Shown: positions 34,001-42,343 of the stretch, piece by piece
Layout of the letters: every line of letters starts with the position of its first letter
How positions within the stretch are numbered: the stretch's first letter is position 1
Assembly (NCBI GenBank): GCA_963710495.1
Contig: CAVQAI010000007.1
Span: forward strand, 186,001 to 250,000
Source: Bog-756 sp963710495
Lineage (GTDB): Bacteria; Actinomycetota; Acidimicrobiia; Acidimicrobiales; RAAP-2
Reading direction: 5' to 3'
DNA length: 64,000 nt
Position numbers and translations under genes: made by a program
The notes under the pieces: generated by a model
What the model was told of the DNA's origin: nothing
Seen by the model: only the letters and a program-made list of their open reading frames with translations
The model's database searches: none

Positions 34001-35905
34001 ATGGCCGGTATCGATGTGGTGGTGGTGGCGTTCGGCGCCCCCGAGCTGCTCGAGGCCTGTCTGGCCACCCTCGGGGAGGCCTACCCGGTGCTGGTGGTGG
34101 ACAACTCGTCCGACGCGGCGGTGCGCGCCGTCGCCGAGCGACACGGTGCGGGCTATGTCGACCCGGGCGAGAACCTGGGCTTCGCCGGTGGGGTCAATCT
34201 GGGATTGGCCAAGCGGGAGCGGTCGGCGGCCGACGTGTTGTTGCTCAACCCCGACGCCTCGATCACCCCGGAGGGCGTGGCCCAGCTGGCGAGCCGGCTC
34301 CACGCCACCGACGACCTGGCCGGCGTGGCCCCCGCCCAGGTCGACACCGAGGGGCGGGCGGCGCGGGTCGGCTGGCCCTTCCCCACGCCCGCCGGCGCCT
34401 GGGTCGAGGCGGTCGGCCTCGGGTCCCGGCCGTCCCGGGTCGATTTCTTGATCGGCTCCGTGCTGCTCATCCGGTCGAGCGCCCTGGAGGAGGTCGGACC
34501 CTTCGACGAGCAGTTCTTCCTCTACGCCGAGGAGACCGACTGGCAACAGCGGGCCCACCGCCTGGGGTGGCGGGTAGCGCTGTGCCCCGAGGTGGTCGCC
34601 ACCCATGTCGGAGCGGGGACCGGTGGGGACCCGGACCGGCGCGAGATCCGCTTCCACGCCTCACAGGAGCGCTACATCCGCAAGCACCACGGCAGGCGGG
34701 GCTGGCGCCTGTACCGCGCCGGCGTGATGGCCGGCGCGCTCGTCCGGGCCCTGGTCCTCCCCGGCGACCGGGGCCGCCAGGCGTCGGCCCGATTCCACCT
34801 CTACCGGAGCGGCCCGGCGGTGATGGCGGTCCGGCTCGGGTTGGCGCCCGACGGCAACGGTGCCGGGACCCGGATGGGGCCGCCGCCGGTGACGGTGGCC
34901 CACGTGGTGGTGACCGACGCCTTCGCCGGCGTCGAGCGCTACGTCTGCCAGGTGGCCGACGAGCTGGCCCGCCGCGGCCACACGGTCGTCGCCGTCGGGG
35001 GGAACCCCGAGAGGATGCGGGCCGAGTTGGACGACGCCGTCACCTTTCGGCCGGCACCGTCCCTGCCCGGCGCAGCCCTGACCCTCGGACGCCGGCCCCG
35101 CCCCGACCTGGTCCACGTCCACATGACCGCGGCCGAAGGCGCGGCCTGGCTGGCCCGCCCCGTCACCCGGGCACCCATCGTCGCCACCCGGCACTTCGCC
35201 CGCGAGCGCGGCTCGAGCGCGCCGGCCCGGGCCCTTGCCCGGCTGACCTCACGGGCCGTGTCCCGGGACATCGCCATCAGCCGGTTCGTGGCCGACACGG
35301 TGCGGGACCCCACCGTCCTCATCCCCAACGGCGTCCCCGACCGCCCGGCGGCCGGGCTGGAGTCGACCACCGTCGTCATGATGCAGCGGCTGGAGCCCGA
35401 AAAGCAGCCCGACGTCGGCCTGCGGGCCTGGGCCCGGTCGGGGCTGGGTGACCGGGGGTGGCGGTTGGTGGTGGCCGGTATCGGGGACCTGCGCCCGGCC
35501 ATGGAACACCTGGTCGGCGAACTGGGGGTCGAGGGCAGCGTGCGCTTGGTCGGCCAGGTGGAGGACACCGACCAACTGCTGGCCGGGGCGGCCGTCTTCC
35601 TGGCCCCGGCGCCGGCCGAGCCCTTCGGGCTGTCGGTGGTGGAGGCCATGGCCCACGGGGTGCCGGTGGTGGCGGCCGACGGCGGAGCCCACCGTGAGAC
35701 GGTCGGCGAGGACGGGCTGTTGTTCGCCGCCGGTGACGCGGCGGCGGCGGCGGCGGCGCTCGCCACCCTGGCCGGGGACCCCGCCCTCCGCCGGGCCATG
35801 GGCACCCGCCTGCGCCGGCGCCAGCAGGAGCAGTTCTCCCTCCGGGGCCACGTCGACCAGCTCGAGGCCCTCTACGCCGAGGTCGTCGCCGCCGTCCGCC
35901 GCTAA
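34001..35905 (+). CDS. Two-domain glycosyltransferase, GT2 fused to GT4
   Basis: A 634-residue protein. Residues 1-285 are a GT2 rhamnosyltransferase-like domain (VLVVDNSSD, ENLGFAGGVNLGL, LLLNPDASI, FFLYAEETDWQQRAHRLGW). Residues of about 295-634 are a GT4 domain (VTDAFAGVERYVCQVADELARRGH, QRLEPEKQPDVGL, PAEPFGLSVVEAMAHG). ATG at 34001 with GAGGAG upstream. The linker (APDGNGAGTRMGPPP) contains an in-frame ATG, so an original two-gene arrangement joined by a lost stop is possible. It ends tail to tail with the next gene (4-base overlap). It would add two sugars in succession. Confidence 0.88.
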   Translation: MAGIDVVVVAFGAPELLEACLATLGEAYPVLVVDNSSDAAVRAVAERHGAGYVDPGENLGFAGGVNLGLAKRERSAADVLLLNPDASITPEGVAQLASRLHATDDLAGVAPAQVDTEGRAARVGWPFPTPAGAWVEAVGLGSRPSRVDFLIGSVLLIRSSALEEVGPFDEQFFLYAEETDWQQRAHRLGWRVALCPEVVATHVGAGTGGDPDRREIRFHASQERYIRKHHGRRGWRLYRAGVMAGALVRALVLPGDRGRQASARFHLYRSGPAVMAVRLGLAPDGNGAGTRMGPPPVTVAHVVVTDAFAGVERYVCQVADELARRGHTVVAVGGNPERMRAELDDAVTFRPAPSLPGAALTLGRRPRPDLVHVHMTAAEGAAWLARPVTRAPIVATRHFARERGSSAPARALARLTSRAVSRDIAISRFVADTVRDPTVLIPNGVPDRPAAGLESTTVVMMQRLEPEKQPDVGLRAWARSGLGDRGWRLVVAGIGDLRPAMEHLVGELGVEGSVRLVGQVEDTDQLLAGAAVFLAPAPAEPFGLSVVEAMAHGVPVVAADGGAHRETVGEDGLLFAAGDAAAAAAALATLAGDPALRRAMGTRLRRRQQEQFSLRGHVDQLEALYAEVVAAVRR

Positions 35906-37023
35906 CCGCCTCCCGGGCCGACCTCCGGGCCCGCCGAGGCGCGGTACAGATCCATCTGCGCCCGGGCCACGCTCGCCCAGGTGTAGCGGTCGCCTCCGGC
36001 GATGCCCGCCTGGCGCAGGCGGTCCCACAGGCCGGGCTCGTCGAGGAACCCGGTCAGTGCGGCCCGCAGGGCGACAGGATCATTGGGGGGGACGAGCAGG
36101 CCGGCCTCACCCACGACGTCGGGGAGGGCACCGCTGGTGCTGGCCACCACCGGGACGCCGGAGGCCTGGGCCTCGACCACGACGCGCCCGAACTGCTCGA
36201 CCCATCCCGGCATCGGCACCGACGGGACGGCCAGGACGTCCAATCCCCGGTAGACGTCGGGGAGGGAGGCCTCGTCCACGTGACCGTGGAAGGTGACCCG
36301 GTGGGTGACACCGAGTCGGCCGGCCAGAGCGGCCAGGCTGTCGGCCTCCTCGCCGGACCCGAAGACCTCGACGGCCAGCCGGTCGTCGCCGGCCGCCGCC
36401 TCGAGCAGGACGTCGACCCCCTTGTGCCGGATGAGCCGCCCGACGAAGCCGACCCGCAGGGTGCCTTCGGGTGCCGGGCGGGACGCCGGCCGGAACCGCG
36501 CCACGTCGACCCCGAGCGGCAACAGGATCAGGTCGCCGGCCAGTCCCTTGCGGCGCAGGATCTCGCCGGCCTGGCGGTTGCAGGTGTAGGCCCCGGCGGC
36601 CCGGGTGAGGGCCCGGCGCTCGAACCAGCGGAAGGGCGGCGGATAGCGCTTCTCGATGTTCTGCGCCGACGACACCACGAACGGCACGCCGGGCGACCGC
36701 AGCCAGCGCAACAGCAGCACCTCGGCCACGGCCAGGCCGAAGGGCTCCTCGTGCATGTCCACCAGGTCCCACCGGCCCGAGCCGAGCAACCGCCAGAGGG
36801 GACGCGGGTCGTAGAGGAACAGGTTGGGATGGCGACCGAACGTCTTGACCGCCACGACGAACCCGTCGCCCTCGGGGACCAGGTCGACCGGCGACCCGCC
36901 CTCCTCCCACCGGGCCGCCGCCACCAGGGTCAGGTCGGCACCGAGGAGTCGGAGCTGGCGCTCGCGCTCGCGCCAGGCCGTCACCACCCCACTTTTGGAG
37001 ATGCGGAGGACGCGCAGGCTCAC
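35902..37023 (-). CDS. GT4 family glycosyltransferase
   Basis: A 373-residue GT-B glycosyltransferase with GFVGRLIRHKGVDVLLEA, VEVFGSGEEADSL and EQFGRVVVEAQASG (donor-site E-x7-E). The GTG at 37023 overlaps the acyltransferase stop as GTGA. It is the last gene of the leftward trio DUF4012, acyltransferase, glycosyltransferase. Confidence 0.9.
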   Translation of the reverse strand: MSLRVLRISKSGVVTAWRERERQLRLLGADLTLVAAARWEEGGSPVDLVPEGDGFVVAVKTFGRHPNLFLYDPRPLWRLLGSGRWDLVDMHEEPFGLAVAEVLLLRWLRSPGVPFVVSSAQNIEKRYPPPFRWFERRALTRAAGAYTCNRQAGEILRRKGLAGDLILLPLGVDVARFRPASRPAPEGTLRVGFVGRLIRHKGVDVLLEAAAGDDRLAVEVFGSGEEADSLAALAGRLGVTHRVTFHGHVDEASLPDVYRGLDVLAVPSVPMPGWVEQFGRVVVEAQASGVPVVASTSGALPDVVGEAGLLVPPNDPVALRAALTGFLDEPGLWDRLRQAGIAGGDRYTWASVARAQMDLYRASAGPEVGPGGG

Positions 37024-37637
37024 CGCACCGGTGGTGCGCTGTCGGCACCCCGACCCCGGTACCGGAGCACCCGGGCCGGTATCCCGACGGCGACGCAGTC
37101 GGCCGGGAGGTCACCGGTGACCACGGCGTGGGCCCCGACGACCGTGTTCGCCCCGATGGTCACGCCTTTGGTCACCGTCGCCTTGCTGCCGATCCAGACG
37201 TTGTCGCCGATGCGGACGGGTGCGCTGTCCCGTCCCTGGTCGATGATGGGCGCACCGGTCGAGTCGAAGGCGTGGTCATGGTCGCGGATCGAGACCATCT
37301 CGGCGATGAGGCAGTCGCGCCCGATGGTGACGTCGGCGTCGGATGCGACCGTGCAGTGGTGGCCGAAGACGGTGCGCTCGCCCACGTCGAGGCGGCCCCG
37401 GCACTCCAGGTTGAACCCGTAATCGAGGACACAGCCCGACCCCAAGCTGACCGGCGCGCCACGAGCCACCAGGAACCGGGCCCCTCGCCGGACGTCGCAG
37501 CGGGCCCCGAACCTCACGCGCCGATGGCGCAGGCGGATGAGGGCGAGACCGGCTCGGCGACGGACGAAACCGCGTGCCCGGTGCAACCATCCGAAGTCGT
37601 CATGGCCGCCACCCATCGCCGGAGCCGCTGCGGTCAT
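37020..37637 (-). CDS. Hexapeptide-repeat (left-handed beta-helix) acyltransferase
   Basis: A 205-residue O-acetyltransferase-like protein. Hexapeptide turns run from about residue 65 to 185 (SLGSGCVLDYGFNLE, RTVFGHHCTVASDADVTIG, NVWIGSKATVTKGVTIGANTVVGAHAVV). The catalytic-type His is in SIRDHDHAFD. ATG at 37637. Between a DUF4012 gene and a glycosyltransferase it most likely acetylates a sugar of the repeat unit or the finished glycan. Confidence 0.9.
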   Translation of the reverse strand: MTAAAPAMGGGHDDFGWLHRARGFVRRRAGLALIRLRHRRVRFGARCDVRRGARFLVARGAPVSLGSGCVLDYGFNLECRGRLDVGERTVFGHHCTVASDADVTIGRDCLIAEMVSIRDHDHAFDSTGAPIIDQGRDSAPVRIGDNVWIGSKATVTKGVTIGANTVVGAHAVVTGDLPADCVAVGIPARVLRYRGRGADSAPPVR

Positions 37638-37704
37638 CTGGTCGCCCCGGCCCGAGGCTCATCACCGAGACCCTACCCGGGGACCCGACGAACCGGGCCT
37701 TCGA

Positions 37705-39460
37705 TCACCACGAGATGGTCCTCGGCTGGCTGTCGTCGGAGGCCGTGCCGCTGAACGTCCACTCCTCGGGAGGGATGCGGGCGCTCGGGACGAGGGTCAT
37801 CGACCCATGGCTGCCGGGCATCACGAACTGGACCGTCACCGTGGAGGTGGCCCCCTGGGGGACGGTGATCGGCGCGGCCAGCAACCAGGTCGGGCCCTCG
37901 GCGCCCTTGACGGCCAGCGGGCCGGCGCCGGTCAGGTCAAGCGCGAGGCCGCCGCCGGCAGGTTGACCGCCACCAGACCGCGGTAGCCGCCGTAACTGAC
38001 GGGCACGCCGGGGAACGGCCCGGCGATGAACTGCGACTCACCCGGCGGGGTGTTGTTGGTCACCCGGGTGGTCATGGTGACCTTGGTGTCGGAGCCCGAC
38101 GGGGCCGTGGACACATCCACCCGCACGGGCACGTACTGGTCGAGCTTGTTGCCGCCCAGGTTGATGAGCGAGAACGCCACCGAGCGCGGCGTGAGACTGC
38201 CGCTCACACCGCTCGCCACCCAGGCGGCCTGGTCGGCCGGATCGCTCGACCAGACCATCAGGTGGCGTCCGGCCACGGCGCCGGTCATGGCCTTGGCCAG
38301 CGAGGTCAGGTCGATCGTCTGGCCCTGGAGCTGGTCGAGGACAGCCCGGGACAGCGCGCCGAGCGCATCCTGGCGGTCGTTCGCATCGGCCGCGTTGTCG
38401 GTCAGCCCGGCGTACTGGTCGTGGAGCAGGAACTGCTCGACGTTGCCCGCACCGACGGTCTGGCCGTCGACCACCACCGGACCGGTGGCCTCGAGCAGCT
38501 TCTCGAGACCGGCCACGTCGAGAGCGATCACGCCATCGACCGTCTGGCCCGTGAGGGCGGTCCACATGCGGGCGGCCAGCGGCGCGGTGACGTCGAATTG
38601 CGGGGTGAGACCGAGGTTGCGCAGATCGAGGCTCGGGTTGAGCCAGCCCCAGTTCCGCTGGAGATCGCCGGTCACGGGGACGGCGCCGACCGGCAGGGGG
38701 TGGTCGCCGGACGGTTCGAACGACGCTCATGTGCACCGTCCCGTTCGACGTGGTGGCCGTGCCGACATCGAGGAAGGCGCCCGAGCCGGCCCGCATCTCG
38801 GCGTTGTTCGAGGCCAGCACCAGATAGGTCTGCGGTCCCTGCAGGATGGTCGCCACCGCGGCCGACACGCCGGCGGCTTTGGTCAGCCGCGAGCGGGCCT
38901 CGTCGAGTTGTCCGGTGAACTCGTCGTGCTTGGAGGCGAGCGGCGCCACCAGCGCCTGGGACGGACCGGTGTCGACGTGGGTCAGCTGCTGCTGGGCCGT
39001 CGGCCGACACCGCGGCGAGCTCACGGAGCGAGGTCACCCGGTCGGGCCCGGCGCCGTGCGGTTGATGGAGCACGCCGTGGACCTGGGTGATGAACGACGA
39101 GCCGACCCCGGACACGGTTCCGGCGGCCGAGCTCAGGGCCCGGACCGAGCGCAGCTGCCGACCGATGACCGGGACGACGGTGATCGGCCCGAACAGCGGC
39201 GAGGACAGGGCCGAGTCGGCCGCCTCGAACTCGGCCCGGGCGGCGTCGAGCTGGGCCACCGACGAGGAGGAGGTGAGGTCGTCGGGGCCGAGCTGGGACC
39301 GCACCTGTTGGAGAGCGGCCAGCCCCTTCTGGTCGTGGTGGTAGGCGGACACGGCCTTGACGGCCAGGATGCCCATCCACGCCACGAGGAGAACGACGAT
39401 GGCGCCGACGATCAGCCACCTGCGCCGACGCCGACCCTGTCTTGTGCTCAACCCAACCAC
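37705..39460 (-). CDS. DUF4012 membrane-anchored protein, three frameshifts
   Basis: A protein of about 585 residues anchored by one N-terminal helix (WLIVGAIVVLLVAWMGILAV), with a large extracellular domain typical of DUF4012 proteins in actinobacterial polysaccharide loci (function unknown). Key segments are YLVLASNNAEMRAGSGAFLD, DGVIALDVAGLEKLLEATGP and a C-terminal beta domain ending QPRTISW. Frame breaks lie at about 38994-38998 (+1), 38707-38712 (+1) and 37946-37952 (-1). With one base corrected at each, the whole reads through to the stop at 37705, which lies well beyond the apparent stop at 37932. GTG start at 39460. Confidence 0.83.
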
Positions 39461-39682
39461 TCGTCAAACGGTTCGAGCCGGGCGCGCGTGACCCTGGCAG
39501 GTGCCCGGGCTCCGGCGAGACGGACAAGGGCCTGACGTGACGATGGTACCGGACCGATCCTCGCTGCCGGTGTCATTGCCGCGCACCGCGCAGGCCACGC
39601 GGCGTGAGCCCCGTGGCCACCCCGCCTGCACAACGAGGTGGCGCGCCGGGGAACCCGCGCGCCCCGCCACTAGCATCCCGAT

Positions 39683-40598
39683 GTGTCGTTTACCGCCGTC
39701 CGAATGGCAGTCGGCCGGGTGGTGCTGGTCGCCGGCGTCCTGGTGCTCCTCTTCATCCCGTACCTCCTCTGGGGGACGGGACTGCTCACCGCCCAGAGCC
39801 AGGCCCGGCTGCGCGCCGCCTTCAGCGCCGACCAGCAGCTGGCCGGCTCGGTTCCGACCAAGCATTCGGTCCCGTCCCGGGACGTCAGCAATCCGGAGCC
39901 GCCCCAGGTCGCCCCGGCCATCGCCGATCCGCCCATCGGCAGCCCGGTGGGCACCATCGCCATCCCCAAGATCGGTCTGTCCATGGTGGTGATCGAGGGC
40001 ACCGACGAAGCCCAGCTCGCCCAAGGACCGGGCCACTACCCGGGCACGCCGTTGCCCGGCGAGTTGGGCAACGCGGCCATCGCCGGACACCGGACCACCT
40101 ACCTGCACCCGTTCTACAACCTCGACGCCCTGGTTCCCGGGGACGCGATCGATCGTCACGACACTGCAGGGGATCTTCGTCTACGACATGACCCAGCAAC
40201 AGATCGTCGACCCGACCGACGTGGCCGTGGTCGACCCGACCCCGACGCCGACCCTCACGCTCACCACCTGCAACCCTCGCTACAGCGCCAGCCAACGCCT
40301 GGTGGTCCATGCCGCGCTGGTGGCGAGCTACCTGACCCACCCGAAAGCGTCGGCCGTGAGCACGACGGTCGATCGCCACCGGGCGGCACCCGTCGAGTCG
40401 GCGCCCACCAAGGACTGGTTGGCTGCGTCGCTGTGGGGCGTGCTGGTGGCCGCCCTCATCACCGCGGTGTGGGTCGCGGCCCGGAGGACCCGGCGGGGAG
40501 CGCGCGCCACCGTCATCGTGGGCGGCCTGGTCGGCTGGCTGGTGGTGGTGTTCTTCTTCTTCCAGTCGATCGCGCCGCTACTTCCGGCCAGCTTCTGA
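39683..40598 (+). CDS. Class E sortase, one frameshift
   Basis: A membrane-anchored transpeptidase of about 304 residues. One N-terminal helix (VVLVAGVLVLLFIPYLLW), the sortase barrel with GTIAIPKIGLSMVVIEG, catalytic His in AIAGHRTTYLHPFYNLDAL, catalytic Cys in LTLTTCNPRYS and the Arg in ASQRLVV, then two C-terminal helices. One extra base in gatcgatc (about 40146-40154) splits the frame; removing it gives GDAIIVTTLQGIFVYDMT. It attaches LPXTG-type proteins to the cell wall; a candidate substrate is the convergent gene at 40616. Confidence 0.9.
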
Positions 40599-40615
40599 GC
40601 CGGCGGCTTACGCGA

Positions 40616-40932
40616 TCAGGCGAGGCTTCGGCGGCGACGGAGGAGCAGTCCTCCGGCCAGCACCCCGGCGGTTCCCACGATGGCCAGGCCCTCGAAGTCC
40701 GCCCCGGTGAAGGGCAGGCTGGCTCGTCCCGGTCGAGGGGGTCGGATCGTGCCGCGTCGACACCACTGCCGGCGCCGGCGTGTTCGAGCTTCGCGCCTAC
40801 GGTCGGCGTGCTCACGCACGTCGGTTGCGTCATCGACCCGGCCGACGTGCAGTCTGCACCGGCCGTTCCGGACGCCATGGCGAGAGAGGCCACGGCCAAT
40901 CCCGATACGACGATAAGTCGTCTTGCCCACAT
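40616..40932 (-). CDS. LPFTG-anchored small surface protein, one frameshift
   Basis: A protein of about 105 residues with all parts of a sortase substrate: signal peptide (MWARRLIVVSGLAVASLAMA, ending GTAGA), a short mature part with two Cys, the sorting signal LPFTG, a hydrophobic helix (GLAIVGTAGVLAGGLLL) and a basic tail RRRRSLA. The signal peptide and sorting signal are in different frames. A missing base in the G5 run at 40737-40741 accounts for this and gives DPPRPGRASLPFTG. It ends 17 bases from the sortase gene stop, convergent with it. Confidence 0.8.
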
Positions 40933-40950
40933 AATGGTTGCCCCTTCGTT

Positions 40951-40973
40951 GCGTAGAGGCTTCGCCTCTGCGT
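40951..40973 (-). promoter_or_regulatory. Hairpin in the leader of the LPFTG gene
   Basis: gcgtagaggc / gcctctgcgt can pair over 10 positions (two G-T) around a ttc loop, 18 bases upstream of the ATG on the minus strand. It may act on translation. No riboswitch class is recognised. Confidence 0.35.
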
Positions 40974-41166
40974 CACCCAAAACGGTCACGAGCCATGCAC
41001 TGGCCTGCAACCGCCTCTCCCATCATGGCGTCTCGTCGGTACATTGACAACGACACCATGGGGGTAAATTGCCTGGTCATCACGGTGGGTGTTCGGTGTC
41101 GCGCCGGCCGCGGTCTTCAGCCCTTCCGAGAGCGTCGGCGGGGCTTTCGGGGAGCGCCGGGCGGAC

Positions 41167-41484
41167 TCAGCCCGGCACCAGCTGCCCGAAGGTGCTGCAC
41201 AGCCCGAGTGCCTCGATGATCACGAACGCAGCCACGATGGTGAGCACCACCGGCAGCCGCCACGCTCCGGCGCGGCGGATCATGGGAGCGGGCATGTACC
41301 ACGCAGGGAGGAGACCGGGGTGCTGCCCGAGGTAGACGGCCATCGGCACGGCGTCGGGGTCCGGTGGGGCTCCGGAATCGGCGGCCAGGGCCAACTCGGT
41401 GAGCTCCGCCTCGCTGAGGGGCACGTCGCCCCACGGGCGCTCATCCACGGAAACCTCAGCAGCTGCGAAGTCACTGTCGTCCAT
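41167..41484 (-). CDS. Small single-pass membrane protein, unknown
   Basis: A 105-residue protein with an acidic N-terminal half (MDDSDFAAAEVSVDERPWGD, SEAELTELALAADSG) and one C-terminal membrane helix (LPVVLTIVAAFVIIEALGL). The ATG at 41484 has GAGGAGG 5 bases upstream. Not recognised. It lies 54 bases downstream of another membrane protein gene with the same direction. Confidence 0.7.
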   Translation of the reverse strand: MDDSDFAAAEVSVDERPWGDVPLSEAELTELALAADSGAPPDPDAVPMAVYLGQHPGLLPAWYMPAPMIRRAGAWRLPVVLTIVAAFVIIEALGLCSTFGQLVPG

Positions 41485-41538
41485 CCGGGCCTCCTCTGCG
41501 CCGACGCGGCCGGCACCGCCATCCACCTTACAACTGCG

Positions 41539-42081
41539 TCAGAGCAGATGGACCAGCGCTTCGAAGAGGACGATGGCCACCCCCACCAGGACCAGGCCGA
41601 CCACGTAGAGGACGCGGCGCATCACCGACCGGCCACTGCCGGCGGTGGTCCCGACGCCCACCACGGCCAAGGCGAGGACGCCGACCGCCTCGGCCAGGCC
41701 GAAGGCGGTCCGGACCGTCCAGATGTGGATGCCGGCCAGGGTGAAGATCACCGTGGCAGGCAGGGCGGCCGACACGATCGGCCACGACCCGCGCAGGTCC
41801 CTGATCACTTCGGCGGCCGACAACTCCAGACGCAGCCACGACTGCCGGATGACCATCCTCGACAGCGTGTGGGCCAGCCAGATGGCCAGTGCGCCGACCA
41901 CCACCACCCCGGCGGTGGTCAGGGCGCCCGGATTGGTCTCGAAGGTGAGGCCGGCGATGGCCACCAGCGTCGAGATGGTGCCGTACACGTAGTCGGCCAG
42001 CCAGTGGGCGGAACCCCGCTCGCCGGGGGCCTCGTCCGCCCACGGTTGGTCGTGGCCCTCCCCTCCAACCTGCTCATCCAT
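41539..42081 (-). CDS. Polytopic membrane protein, unknown
   Basis: A 180-residue protein with four or five hydrophobic helices (YVYGTISTLVAIAGL, AGVVVVGALAIWLAH, SAALPATVIFTLAGIHIW, AVGVLALAVVGVG, VLYVVGLVLVGVAIVLFEAL). ATG at 42081. No family is recognised. It is probably co-transcribed with the 105-residue membrane protein downstream. Confidence 0.72.
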   Translation of the reverse strand: MDEQVGGEGHDQPWADEAPGERGSAHWLADYVYGTISTLVAIAGLTFETNPGALTTAGVVVVGALAIWLAHTLSRMVIRQSWLRLELSAAEVIRDLRGSWPIVSAALPATVIFTLAGIHIWTVRTAFGLAEAVGVLALAVVGVGTTAGSGRSVMRRVLYVVGLVLVGVAIVLFEALVHLL

Positions 42082-42343
42082 CGAACGGTCCGCCCATCAA
42101 GGCGGAAGCAGGGGATCGCCAGCCATCGGCTCAGACGCTAGGACGAACGCGCCCGGCGCGCCGCCACGTCGTCGACCTCGGTCAGAAGACCATGGCCACC
42201 CTCGCCCTCCCGTGGCGCGTATCGTTACGCCGCAGGGCGTGGGCGGCCGACCACGTCGGGCGACGTGAGATGCTTCCCGACCCGCGGCCGCACTACCCTC
42301 GATCGGATAGTGGGTAGCACCGGGGGGAATGCGGGAGATGCAG

